Assembly: GCA_903632075.3 (NCBI GenBank)
Contig: CAHIKZ030000058.1
Coordinates: 4,185,001 to 4,249,000, forward strand
DNA: 64,000 bases
Reading direction: 5' to 3'
From: Acanthosepion pharaonis
Taxonomy: Eukaryota; Mollusca; Cephalopoda; Sepiida; Sepiidae
The position numbers and the translations under genes were made by a program. Positions 22,672 through 34,074 of the stretch are shown here, piece after piece (position 1 is the stretch's first letter; each line of letters begins with the position of its first letter). A model generated the notes under the pieces. That model was not told where the DNA came from, made no database searches, and was given only the letters and a program-made list of their open reading frames with translations.

Positions 22672-24064
22672 GTAACTCATCTTCTTTCTCTACCGTTCCT
22701 CTTCCTCTCAAGACTGTTGCGTGTTAGATAGTATTTCTGATAATATAGACAAGGCCTTCTCCCTACACCCGTTTGCAAACATATTCGTGTTCGGAGAGTT
22801 AAACACCCACCGCACCAGGTGGCTTAAAAACTGTTGAGATGTTGAGTGTTTCCCCGTGCGTGTATTGAAATAAGGAAAAACACATACGTAGGGAAAAATA
22901 CTGGTATATCTGAAGAGGTATTTACAACAGAGAGATTAGTAGTCAAACGAACGCAGGTTAGTCAGTAACAATCAGAAAGAGTATTAAGTCCAACTGTATC
23001 TTCCGGTAGAGAGACGGAAGTGTGATGGTCACCTGATCCCCTTAGAATTCTATAGAACTGTCCTATTAGTAGTAGAGAGATCAGTCCATTGTGATGTGAA
23101 GGTGGGTGGCCCCAACAAAAACAATGCCACTGACGTTACTGGCATCTAAAGCTATAACTTCTCAATCACTCACTCACACACTTAAGTGGTTGACTCTCTC
23201 AGGCGATTCCCCAATAACCCTGAGGGCAAAGTCTCTCTTCTCGATTTCCGTTTTAACTATTGTCGTACGACGCAGCTCTGCCCTCTTGGCAATTCTGCTC
23301 ATGGTGTAGTATCTGTAAACATCTCCTTCCCCTCCTTTCTCTGCCATGACACTCCTACCAACATAATATCTTTCTGCTATCAACGAGCAGATTGGGTCTG
23401 ATTGTGTGATTTCCTTCGAGGCGTCCATTGGAATGTGGCTTTTTAATCACCCTATTCAGAAACGCGGTGCTGAGTTCTGGATGAAAGCCGACATTGATGC
23501 CTTCATTCCACCTAGGAAATACCAAATTAAATCGCGTTTATATTCCTGATTCTCTCCTGATTGTTGGGTTGCTATTGCCCAGAGGAATCACTTCTTCCGA
23601 CTGCAGCAGGCCAACAAGTCCGATTGCAATATACGTCTCTTTGTCTATGCTCGGAGCGAATGCAAGCGTGTCCTCAATAAAGCCAAATTACTAATGAATC
23701 AGCATATAGCATCTAGCAAGGTCGGTTAGAGATTATTGGCGGCGCTGCAAGACTGTGCTGAACAACAGCAACTTCTCAATCCCTCGTGTATTCAACCAAT
23801 TCGAAATCCTGAAGTCCACAGCAGATAAGGCCGAATGCTTAGCTCAGAATTCTCATCCAAATCCACACTCGTCTCACCTGGAGACCCACCTTTAATAATC
23901 TCGGGGGTTGCAAGTCTGGGGAGTTAGGTAACCAGATGTAATGAATAATGTGGTCTCAGAAATAGTCTAACGGCCATGATTGGGCTCTCCTTCTAGTATG
24001 GCATGGTGCAAAGTTCTGTTTCCAGACATAGTATTATGCAACAGCCACCCTCTTGAATCAGTGC

Positions 24065-24395
24065 AGCATTACCTCCACAAGGCACTAGATATGGGCCTCT
24101 ATGTTGAGTCTTAGGCACTGAACAACAAACACGAGAGTTGTTTTCTTATCAGAACGATCAGAGTGAGTTTTCCGAGCTGCCGTACCTTCGTAATCACCAT
24201 TAGACTCATCTAACTCTTTCCGAATCCTCTGCACTCTCCTCAGATTGATACACAAAAACTCTGAAATGTTCATATTGAAGCTTCCGACACGAATGCTAAG
24301 CAGTACAGCATGTCGTTTCGGAATTTCTTGGGAAGTGAATTGCCTCGTTATTCTCCTCATCTTACAGGCGGTGCTCAAGTGACCCTACAATATTT
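24065..24395 (-). pseudogene. DNA-transposon transposase N-terminal fragment within the LINE
   Basis: The 97-aa minus frame contains RQFTSQEIPKRHAVLL, then FLCINLRRVQRIRKELDESN and GDYEGTAARKTHSDRSDKKT. This is a helix-turn-helix followed by a basic linker, as at the N-terminus of mariner/Tc1-type transposases. It lies opposite to the LINE between its linker and YADD box, so it probably inserted there. Exact ends and target duplication were not resolved. Confidence 0.7.
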
Positions 24396-25440
24396 TACAG
24401 TCAACAAAATCAAAAAGAAAAAAACAAAACCTCCATGAAGCTATAGATTCCCAAGTCGGCATCTATGCAGACGACACTACAATTTATTACTGCCTCAAAA
24501 ACAAATCTAGTGTCGGTGACAAAACTAACCTTGCCGTGCTTCTTGAAATGGACCTCCAATCGGATGTTAACTAGGGCAAGAATTGGCTGGTCAACTTTAA
24601 CGCCACAAAAACTAAATTACTCTCCATTAACCACCATAGAGATCCTTCCCTGCTCCCCATTAAAATGTCTGATAGTCAACTTCCTGAGAGCAACTCCCTG
24701 CGTCTGCTCGGTCTCACGCTGACTGCTGACCTGAGATGGAACAAATACATTGAGTCAATTGCTTCTTACACCGCGAGGAAAGTTGGCTCTCTGTGCCGCG
24801 CCAGGAAATTTTTCTCCCCTGAATCGATACTTCAAATATACAAAACAACCATTCGCCCTTGCATGGAGTATTGCTGCCATATATGGGCTGGAGTACCTTC
24901 TGCTTACCTCGGAGTTCTTGACAAGATCCAGAGACGGATATGTAATCTAATTGGCCCTGATCTAGCGTCTTGTCTGCAGTCACTCTCTCACAATACTTCC
25001 ATGGTAACTGCTCTGATGAGCTGCTCTCTCTGGTTCCCAGACTCCATGAATTCAAGCGCCCTACAAGGCTGGCATCCCGCTCTCACCCTTACACCGTAGA
25101 AACCTTCAAATGTAGCTGTCTCTTCTACTCCAATAGCTTCATACCTCGCACCTCTCGCCAGTGGAACACCCTCCCCAATTACTGTTTCCCTGAAAGCTAT
25201 AATCTCCAACTATTCAAATGTAATGTCAATCGACACCTCAAATTACCTTGATCTACCCACTATCCTTCTCCTCTTCCTTTCTCCTATCACTCTTATCTGC
25301 TCTCGCTCCAAATCTTCCGCAACCCCCTGCATTCTAGTGGCTTCACGCCTTGCTTGGGGCACAATGCTTAAAAAAAAAAAAAAAAAAAAAAAACAACGCA
25401 CATGAGTAAATGAAAAATATAATATGCCTACAATTTATGC

Positions 25441-25542
<102 letters not shown>

Positions 25543-25544
25543 TA

Positions 25545-25700
25545 AAATGTAGTCATTGAATATAACACCCACTGGCGACAGTCTGTTTCATGCTTAAAAG
25601 TAGATGTCAGGCCTAACGATTACGTTTAACCATAAAGCAAAGTCTCGCCGATAAATGTTGACCCATAAATATAGTGTAACTTAAAACTATATTTTTATCT
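25545..25700 (+). repeat. Degenerate member of the GCGACAGG palindrome family
   Basis: ACTGGCGACAGTCTGTTTCA, TGTCAGGCCTAACGATTACG and CCATAAATATAGTGTAACTT preserve landmarks of the copies at 33,470, 53,640 and 63,190, but the inverted arm is lost. Confidence 0.6.
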
Positions 25701-25896
25701 TTCATATTTACATATATAGATATGTGTATGTGTGTGTGTGCATGCGTGTACGTGTACGTGTTTGTCTATGAATAAAGAACCAACGTCTTTCGCCCTATGA
25801 GGGAACATATATGCCTTGATAAAGTCCCTCAGATGATGATTTGATGTTGCTTTCTTTTTGTCTTTATTCATATTGTCCTCTTGCAAATATATTCTA

Positions 25897-25899
<3 letters not shown>

Positions 25900-25991
<92 letters not shown>
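25900..25991. repeat. (CA)n-(TA)n microsatellite
   Basis: About 41 bp CA followed by 51 bp TA. Confidence 0.95.
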
Positions 25992-25994
<3 letters not shown>

Positions 25995-26039
25995 AATTAA
26001 CTGACTTAAAATATTGTTTCTTCGCTTCACAGGAATTAC

Positions 26040-26910
26040 CATGTTTCAAAAACCAAAGTTAAAAGCTTCAAATATAATTATATCATTAAATTAAAAGCAT
26101 TACTTCTGTTTCATCTTCAAGCGAATTTTGGAATAACTAATTTTTAAATTTACTGAGTTTCAAACGCACATCCATTTCACAATTTTTGTTTCCAAGGATA
26201 CAGAGAAATCCAATCATCTAGACAGGGGCGGTAGCGTGTTCATTTTTATTAACTATTATTGTATTAATTATGAATTACGTTCGAAAAAGAGGTTAAGTTT
26301 AGGGAGGGTAGGCGTGCAGTTTTCAACGAATTTTGACATCCGTTCAACGCGTGTCGGCTGTTTTTTTTATCATTGTTTTCCGTTAAATTCGAAATTCTAT
26401 ACTTAAATATTCTTTCTAAAAGAAGTGTTTGGGTTAGAATACGTTATATTGAACTACAATTTTAAAATATTAATTTTACTCTAAATTACGAATAGACTAT
26501 ATTTCTCTTTAAATCAAATAAATGTAATAGAATTACTTAAATTATTTAAAAATTATTATTACATATAAAATATAAGTATGTATATTACCAGCTCTTTTTT
26601 ATTTTTCAATTTCTATTTTATTTTTAAATATTTTTTGATTCAGTAAATTTTTATTTTTTATAAACTTAGTAATATATAGTTTCTCATGTATGCACAAAGT
26701 ACATGGGTCATTTAATGACCTATATATTCTAGCTTTTCTTATTCATTTCCATTTTATTGTAGGTGTTTTATTGGTTTTGTTTAGTGCCAGAAATATTTCA
26801 CTATTTACTTAGCTTAAATTGAATCTCTTTTTGAACTCTTGGCTTGTGCAACCAATCTAGATTTTTATGTTTTCGGGATTCTCAATAGATTGCCTACATT
26901 TCTGGGATGA
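26040..26910. other. AT-rich, no gene recognised
   Basis: No motif or repeat landmark was recognised on either strand. Confidence 0.45.
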
Positions 26911-26914
26911 GGTA

Positions 26915-27026
26915 TTATGTACATTATTAACATTATTCGCCTATTGTCCTCATCTTTGTCGCCATTGTACGCTCCGGCCTTCTTCAGGTGGTTGGAATGT
27001 TGAACTGAACCCTTTATTTCGCTCAC
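26915..27026 (-). mobile_element. SINE-D tail / Penelope 3' end module
   Basis: The minus strand reads CAGTGAGCGAAATAAAGGG, CAACATTCCAACCACCTGAA, GAAGGCCGGAGCGTACAA and GGCGACAAAGATGAGGACAA, ending ATAATACCTCATC. It follows the Penelope-like frame at 27,085 directly and in the same orientation. About 21 bp around GGCCGAAACGTTG is deleted. Either it is the 3' terminal part of that element or it is a SINE-D fragment that happens to abut it. Confidence 0.65.
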
Positions 27027-27084
27027 TGCAACTTTTCATATTGTAACTTTTGCTGTTATCATTGCCTGTTTTTTAACAGAGCTT

Positions 27085-28672
27085 TTCTCTGGCACTCCAT
27101 ATTACTGGTTCCCATATTGTATTAATTTCTATGCTTGGTCGGCTCAGGAGATTTTTGTGGCCTAGCATATGTACTGATTCCTTAAGTTTACGAATTTTCC
27201 AATGGTGTTCCCTGTCTATGATCTCAACATGATCCCACAGAAGGCGGTGATCTCCCTTCTCTCTTCATATGTGGTCAGCCACGCCTGATTTTTCTACTTC
27301 CCCTCGTGTTACAGCTTTCTGGTGTTCTTGAAGCCTTACCTTGAGGGGGCGGCCTGTCTCCCCTTTATATTTATTTCCGCAGCTGCACGGGATAGCGTAC
27401 ACACAGTCTTCAGTCATGTTCTCCTCTATGGAGGGTCTTACTCGGGAGAGATATCTGCGAAGTGTCGTCAAGCTTTTGAAAGTTGTCCTGATGTTATATG
27501 GACCGCAGATCCTTTGTATTTTCTCTGATAACCCCTTCACATAAGGCAGGCAGACAGTTTTCTGAGTGTTGTTGTCCTCCTCCTCTTGTATCCGCCTATC
27601 CCATTTTTTTGTGGGGGCTGCCATGTACCCAGGGTAGATTTTACGTTGTAGGGTACTACTTATACTAACCAATTCTTTATCTAATGTCTCTGGGTCGGCA
27701 CTTATGACATTTGCTCGGTGTTGTAAGCAACAGACGATCCTTTTCTTTACGCTGTATGGATGGTGGGAGTTGAAATTGATGTACTGTCCGGTGAATGTCG
27801 GTTTACGGTATATGGATCTCTTAAACCCATGCTCTGTTCGAGATATTAGAACATCCAGGAATGGGAGTGTGTTGTTACTCTCTTTCTTCATTGTGAACTG
27901 TATCGAAGGTCTTATTGAGTTCACATGGTCCAGTAGAACCTGAACATCTTCCTGGTGTGGCCAGAGTATGAAGGTGTCATATATGTACCTTAACCATATA
28001 GTTGGCTTTAGAGACATAGATTCTATGTCATTTCCTCAAAGTATTCCATATATTTATTCGCCATTGCTGGTGATAATGGCGAGCCCATTGCTAAGCCCTC
28101 ATCCTGTCGATATATGTGTGATCCCATTCCGAAGTGTGTTGTTTGTGTACAGAAAGTCAACATCTCCATCAAATTATCTATTGGAATACTGGTCCGTTTT
28201 TCTAGGGATGAACCCAAGGCCAATCTGTATCTGACTACTGAGATTGCCTCCTCCGTGGGTACCCTGGTGAACAAACTCACTACGTCCAAGCTCACCATCT
28301 GGTTTGATAGGATGGGAGCATCTTTGATTATTTCTACGAAGTGGGCGGAGATTCGGACATATGACTTTCCGATCAATGGGTCAATCGTATCTACAAAGAA
28401 GCGACTCAGAGGGTGGCACACAGAGCCTTGGCAACTAACGATCAGCATGAGTAGAATACTGTCTTTGTGAATCTTAGGGAGACCATATATGTGAGGTAGC
28501 TTGGTGTAACGCTGCGATAACTGCCTATACGTCTTAGGTGCGAAGTGATCCTTGTTCTTGATTAGTATCTGCGACAGTTTGCGTTCCGTTTTCATAGTAG
28601 GATCCTTTTTCACTTTGCTGTAGCTACCATTGCTAATGAGGTCTTCCAGCTTTCTTGTATAATCTGATGAGA
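27085..28672 (-). pseudogene. Penelope-like element: RT plus GIY-YIG endonuclease
   Basis: From 28,672 downward the frame reads SDYTRKLEDLISNGSYSKVK, KLPHIYGLPKIHKDS (RT fingers), NQMVSLDVVSLFTRVPTEEA (motif A, Asp kept) and EGLAMGSPLSPAMANKYMEY (motif B). A stop and frameshift at about 28,020 follow, then PTIWLRYIYDTFILW (motif C) and LPFLDVLISRTEHGF. The GIY-YIG domain comes next: CVYAIPCSCGNKYKGETGRP, with VRLQEHQKAV. The frame continues past one stop to HVEIIDREHHWKIRKLKESV and RPSIEINTIWEPVI, the normal C-terminus. Defects: motif C is YIYD where Penelope elements have YVDD, so one catalytic Asp is lost; YIG is YKG; a frameshift and stops are present. The 5' part is missing. Confidence 0.92.
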
Positions 28673-29575
28673 TATTGCATTGGTATACTAATGATTCCGT
28701 GCGACATTTATTTTTAGAGGACAGTTATGAGGATTCCTACAGTTACATAATTTTTGTTTATCTTCATCTCTTTTTATTTTTATATTGTCTAAATTTCTTT
28801 TGTTTTGGTCTAAGTGTTTCTTCAAGATATTAGCAGTATGGTTCTTAAAAAATTTTCTCTAAGATTTCACTGCAGCTGTAACTTACTTTGAGTGTATTTT
28901 TATTGAAAATAGTACTTAGTTTACTATCTTTAGCAAAGTGCTTAATGATTAGTGCAAGTAATTTTTTTTATCCTAATTTGTTTTTTTTAACATTTGGTTG
29001 TATGGGGAGAGCAAATTATTTATTTAGCAAATTATTTGTCTACTCCTGTTTTTTCTATGGTTTCCATTTTCCTTTTTTATATAAGTTAGTTTTGGGCTTT
29101 TAAATACTTTATATAATATCTTTCTAATTTTATCGATTTTAAAGTTAATAGATTTCTTTATAACCATAAGTCCATCGTCTCTGTATAAACCAATGTCAGT
29201 TATATTAATTTCACGGTACACTGTAAGATTGTATAATATAAAAAGACCTATAATGTCAGAAGAAAGCTGAGTCTAGTGATCCCATTGTGATGTCAAGGTG
29301 GTCATAAGATTTTTTTATCAATTGCTCACCTTTATGCATCAATACAAATTTTTTCGCATTTATAATAATGCTCTTTTCTTCTTCTGTAATATCCGTGTAC
29401 AGGGTAGCAAAGTCCAACGTATTCATGAACAGTTCTTTAGATATTGATTGATAATAATTTTCAATATCAAATTGCATTAGTGTACAGTTAGTTTTATACT
29501 TTATATCAGAAAATGCTCTATCTCTGATATTGAGCACTTTATCCCATAAATATAGCACACTTTAAAACTATTTTT
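28673..29575 (-). pseudogene. Second reverse transcriptase with YRDD box (clade uncertain)
   Basis: Downward from 29,558 the frame reads LYLWDKVLNIRDRAFSDIKY, MQFDIENYYQSISKEL (motif A region) and YDHLDITMGSLDSA. After a shift come IIGLFILYNLTV, then ITDIGLYRDDGLMVIK (motif C with YRDD, 29,024-29,221). A cysteine cluster, CNCRNPHNC..KNKCR, follows near 28,680-28,760 across another shift. At about 28,672 it stops and the Penelope frame begins. The Cys cluster just before an expected GIY-YIG suggests a Penelope-like lineage, but I am not certain. Its N-terminal piece LYLWDKVLNIRDRA recurs in small elements at 33,612 and 53,650. Confidence 0.75.
28888..29010. other. Linker region of the RT remnant
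   Basis: Between the YRDD piece and the Cys cluster the reading frame is lost in T-rich sequence. Plus-strand frames here are antisense artefacts. Confidence 0.4.
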
Positions 29576-29577
29576 TC

Positions 29578-29579
<2 letters not shown>

Positions 29580-29630
<51 letters not shown>
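29580..29630. repeat. (TA)n microsatellite
   Basis: About 51 bp of TA immediately upstream of the YRDD element and immediately before a SINE-C copy. Confidence 0.95.
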
Positions 29631-29635
<5 letters not shown>

Positions 29636-30148
29636 CATTTTTTATGTTTATACATTCTTTTTATAGATACAAATATTTAAGTAAATGCTCTGTTTATAAA
29701 CAGTATTAAACAACATTTACCGGCCTGAATGTCCGAGAAATTTTCACAGATTCGAACCTGTATCTTATATGTAACCGTCTTTTAGCATGACGTGCCTTTA
29801 ACCGATTTGGCCACAGAGGAGCATTCGGTTAGCAAGGTCGAATTTACTGTATTTAAACTTCAATCTTCTAGGAATCTCTCACGTACATTCATATCTGCTT
29901 ATGGCGTATCAAATGTAAACAAATGACGTCACACATTATGAAATAGACTAAGTCCGATAATTATTTTAAGACATTTTTTCATGTTTATACATTCTTTTTA
30001 TAGATACAAATATTTAAGTAAATGTTATGTTTATAATAAACAGTATTAAACAACATTTACCAACCTAAATATCCGAGAAATTTTCACAGAAAATATTCGT
30101 CTTCCGACAAGATTCGAACCTGTATCCTATATGGAACCGTCATTTAGC

Positions 30149-30160
<12 letters not shown>
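29636..30160 (-). mobile_element. SINE-C: two copies head to tail
   Basis: TTTATACATTCTTTTTATAG starts two units, near 29,646 and 29,982, about 335 bp apart in the same orientation. The first is complete and includes the B box GGTTCGAATCT on the minus strand (the plus strand reads AGATTCGAACCTG). The second stops soon after its own AAGATTCGAACCTGTATCC, at the following TA tract. The junction TTATTTTAAGACATTTTTT also occurs at 21,830, so tandem arrangement is a property of the family. Confidence 0.82.

Positions 30161-30232
<72 letters not shown>
30150..30232. repeat. (TA)n-(TG)n-(TA)n microsatellite
   Basis: Compound dinucleotide tract with short interruptions. Confidence 0.9.
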
Positions 30233-30233
<1 letters not shown>

Positions 30234-30479
30234 GGTACATCTATCTTAGCCGTGTCAAATAATGGATTTATTAATGATACTACATATTTTGATATCATAT
30301 TTTACGACATACCATATGTGTCGGTATATAGGAAACTCTCCCAATATGCACTTAATATCATACTATTATAGCAACTATTTTAAACAAACGAGTAATCTAG
30401 GTATATGTCCTCCTACCAGATACCGCATCTTTGCAAATCATCTTCAGGATATAATTTTGAGTCATTTGTAGGGGTAAGG

Positions 30480-31110
30480 GATAAAGAGATTTCTTCTATG
30501 ATATCAAATACGATAATGTGAGATTTCTGGTTTGTAATCTAGAACTGAATTAGAATTTATTACAAAAATAAAACTCTTTCAAACTTGCTCAAAAAATACG
30601 TACTTGTATAATAGTTAACCAAAGTTAATTTCCATTTCTGTTCCTATCGGGACCGAAAAGAAATTATGGCATTCCTATTTCCGTAAATTCTTAAGGATGC
30701 CTAATTATGCAGAAGCTTTGCTGAAATGGCATTATGAAGGGAGCTATTTAAAGTCAATTCACAGCGAATCTGGCTCGAGCCGGGCCATAAAGATGTCAAT
30801 TAAGGTTGTTTCATGAGCAGAATTCATTCCCATCCTAACTAGTCGAAGTTGCTTCCGTAGATTCTTCGTAGGTGGAATGCTACATCTTGTTTTTGTATGC
30901 TTGCACACCGGAAATGGAATCGTTTCCGGTACATTACGAGAACGAAACAGAGGGCAAATAGGGGTTATGGGTACAGAGACATGGTGTGGCGGGAGACAGA
31001 GAGGGAAATCATGCATGATGGTTAAATGTGGAGAGTGTTGTAGGGAAAAGGAGAGATGATTGTGTTGAAACAAAAAAGTGAATTAGAAAGAAACAAATAC
31101 AAAATAGATA
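30480..31110. other. No gene recognised; a shared block near the right end
   Basis: The block GGAGAGTGTTGTAGGGAAAA, GGAGAGATGATTGTGTTG near 31,028-31,067 recurs in changed form at about 41,525-41,560 (GAGCATTGTAGAGAGAAGGA, GAGATAATTGTGTC). The class is unknown. Confidence 0.45.
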
Positions 31111-31120
31111 GATAGATAGA

Positions 31121-31510
<390 letters not shown>

Positions 31511-31697
31511 CAACGAAACTTAATTCGCACTCCATAAATAGGTATATGTATCTTTATTAATATATATTTCATAGCTCTTATCTAACCACATTGGGTACTG
31601 TTTTGTTTACAATTTAATAAATATTTATTTGCTTACCTGTGTATGCAAGCTAACACGCGCATATACGGTTGCTAATATTTAGTTACTCACCTCTATA

Positions 31698-31714
31698 CAC
31701 ACACACACACACAT

Positions 31715-31776
<62 letters not shown>

Positions 31777-31832
31777 AGAGAGATATATATCGATAGAGAG
31801 AGATATATATCGATAGAGAGAGATATATATAT
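31698..31832. repeat. (CA)n-(TA)n tract with a 22-bp CGATAGAGAGAGATATATAT minisatellite
   Basis: CA and TA tracts run into three near-identical units, each containing ATCGATAGAGAGA. Confidence 0.9.
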
Positions 31833-31839
31833 CTGTAAC

Positions 31840-32340
31840 CTATGGAAGGTTACTGAAATGAATAATCACACGAAAGTTGGTAATGACCAATAATACTTAG
31901 GACAAGAACAACACGTATAAGATTCGTCAGCAACGCGTAGAAGTCGTAGTCAACTGCTAGAAGTGAGTCAAGTGATTTCCACAATGAATCTCCAACTGCA
32001 GACGGTATCTACCGACTGCCCCACGCAGTCAGATATGGCACAAAGCTGAATTTTATGTGGGGTCAGCCAAAAATTCCTCGTAAACCCCGTTGAAAACTGG
32101 TTTGTTTTTCCTGAGAGGAGACTCTCCCTCGTCTGAGGATGCTTTCTGCTCGGAGGTAGAGAGCTTAAACAGCATAGTTGAAGAAGCATCTCCAACTGCA
32201 GACAAACATACAGTATTTATGGGAATGGGGATATACCAATTATCGTCTGTAGATAAGCTACAACAGACAGACAGATAGATAGATGGAAATAGGCACAATC
32301 CGAAAGAAACAGACTGATCAGAACAATATAAGGTATATAT
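31840..32340. other. No gene recognised
   Basis: ATCTCCAACTGCAGAC occurs twice (about 31,985 and 32,189). No protein family was recognised. Confidence 0.4.
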
Positions 32341-32354
32341 GCATACATATATAT

Positions 32355-32475
32355 CTTTAGACATTTTTTATGTTTATACGTTCTTTTTATAGATACAGAT
32401 ATTTAAGTAAATGCTCTGTTTATAATAAACAATATTAACAACATTTACCGGTCTGAATGTCCGAGAAATTGTCAA
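32355..32475 (-). mobile_element. SINE-C tail fragment
   Basis: TTTATACGTTCTTTTTATAG, ATATTTAAGTAAATGCTCTG and ATTTACCGGTCTGAATGTCC match the SINE-C body. The copy stops before the tRNA-like head. Confidence 0.8.
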
Positions 32476-32987
32476 ACAAAAAAATATAAATTATGCGAAG
32501 GAAAACCTATGCACAAGTCCAAAAGAAGCGAAAAGTGATTTTTTTTTCAAAACTAAAACAAATTTCTTGCAAAAACTATCAACGGGATGAAAACATGCAT
32601 CCACGTAAATATACTTAAATGGGATTGATTAAAGGATAATTTCAGGAACAGTATTGGAGGCACATCAAACTGAAAGGTCTGATTATCCCCCAATGAACTT
32701 GATCAGTACTTAGATGGATGAAAAGCATTTATTGCATGTTGCCTGAGGCCCGTTCACCAAACTAAATACAGTTTAAGAAATCCCATAAGACAGAACTAAT
32801 GTCTACCTGAGCCGAAGTAGAAAATGCCCAGACAAGATCTGTTAAACTCATTCCCGGAAACCAATAGAATTATCCGATCACTAGAAAAAGCCAATAATAA
32901 AATGGCAAATTGATGATCCCCACCAATAAACGGATTTTACTGGACTTCCATCAAACCACTATATACACTAACATACACACATACATA

Positions 32988-33094
<107 letters not shown>

Positions 33095-33109
33095 ATATAT
33101 TATTTATTG

Positions 33110-33440
33110 TATTGTATTGATGCGGCATTCACCCTGGGCGGATTGAGCCGGCTTCTTCCTGTTGTGAGAAGAAGATTCTTGGGATAAATTACAGAAGTAG
33201 GGTACCCAGGCCTACTCGGATAACGTTCTTGCTTGCCGCGGGGTTCCCACAGACGCAGAGACAGGAACGACCAGAAGCCGCCGGTTGCCGATGCAGACGC
33301 TCCTTGGATTTTCACCAGAGCCCTTGTTAGCCGGCGTGTGTGTGTGTCAGACCTGTCCGCCTTGGGTGGCCCTACCAGGAACGAAGTTCCGGACGGCATA
33401 GCTCTGAAACTACCGTTTACACACCCCCCACCGACTGTGA
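33110..33440. other. GC-rich block of unknown class
   Basis: This 330-bp segment is clearly richer in G+C than its surroundings. Frames are open on both strands (99 aa minus, 70 aa plus), which is expected from base composition. I do not recognise the protein on either strand. A CpG-rich retroelement 5' region is one possibility. Confidence 0.4.
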
Positions 33441-33469
33441 GGTAAGGGTTGGACTTTATATATATATAA

Positions 33470-33678
33470 AGTGCACATTGAAGTCAACACTCAGAGGCGA
33501 CAGGGTGTTTCATGCTAGACGCAATCTTCAGGTGGTCTGACGATTACATCTAGCATGAATCAGCCTGTCGCCTCTGAGTGCTGACTTCAATGTTCCCGTT
33601 TATATTTACATACGCTCTATCCCTAATATTGAGCACTTTATCCCATAAATATACCACACCTTAAAATTATATTTCTTC

Positions 33679-33690
<12 letters not shown>
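33470..33690. mobile_element. Palindromic element with head-to-head hammerhead-like cores and an RT leader piece
   Basis: The arms CATTGAAGTCAACACTCAGA + GGCGACAGG (left) and CCTGTCGCCTCTGAG + TGCTGACTTCAATG (right) are complementary. Within them, GTTTCATGCTAGACGCAATC and GATTACATCTAGCATGAAT also pair. Each strand reads CTGA(A/C)GA, a 13-nt hairpin, GAA..., then TGTC-GCC. On the right, the minus strand contains the N-terminal piece LYLWDKVLNI seen in the YRDD element. Related copies are at 25,545, 53,640 and 63,190. Confidence 0.7.
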
Positions 33691-33713
<23 letters not shown>

Positions 33714-33765
33714 CGTGCGTGTGTGTCTGTGTGTGTTTGTGTTGGCGTGTGTGTGTATGTGTCTG
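33678..33765. repeat. (TA)n-(TG)n tract
   Basis: TA followed by an impure TG array with TGCG and TGTC variants. Confidence 0.9.
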
Positions 33766-33954
33766 TGAAACAAAATGAAATCAAAAATGTAGCTATTAAA
33801 TTATATAATTTCACAGATATCATATTTAAAAGAATTTCTGCTAAGACATTGTTCAGTATTGACCAAAGAGATAATAATTATTAAATTAGAAGTAAAAACA
33901 TAAAAAAAAATACCTTCGTTGCCCATAGACAAATATTGTACATAATTACTTCTA

Positions 33955-34074
<120 letters not shown>

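Larger units (their letters stand above)
22480..25393 (+). pseudogene. Jockey-like non-LTR retrotransposon (LINE) with poly-A tail
   Basis: Blocks of one LINE ORF2 appear in order on the plus strand. An endonuclease-like piece FVFGELNTHRTRWL is at about 22,785-22,830 (the usual G-D-F-N-x-H is altered). A linker follows: VAIAQRNHFFRLQQANKSD, ARSECKRVLNKAKLLMNQH at about 23,560-23,700. RT motif C, VGIYADDTTIYYC, has an intact YADD near 24,465. Next come ATKTKLLSIN, LLGLTLTADLRWNKYIESIA, IRPCMEYCCHIWAGVP, LDKIQRRICNLIGPDLA and SRQWNTLPNYCFPESYNLQL. An A tract at 25,370-25,393 closes the element. RT motifs A and B are lost where a transposase fragment lies (24,065-24,395). Multiple stops and frameshifts make it inactive. 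The family also occurs at 9,240. Confidence 0.88.

Noticed and set aside
32500..32940. Possible coding patch
   Set aside because: No frame of useful length and no family similarity on either strand.
33100..33445. GC-rich 99-aa and 70-aa frames as a gene
   Set aside because: Open on both strands at once, as expected from base composition. Neither product is recognisable.
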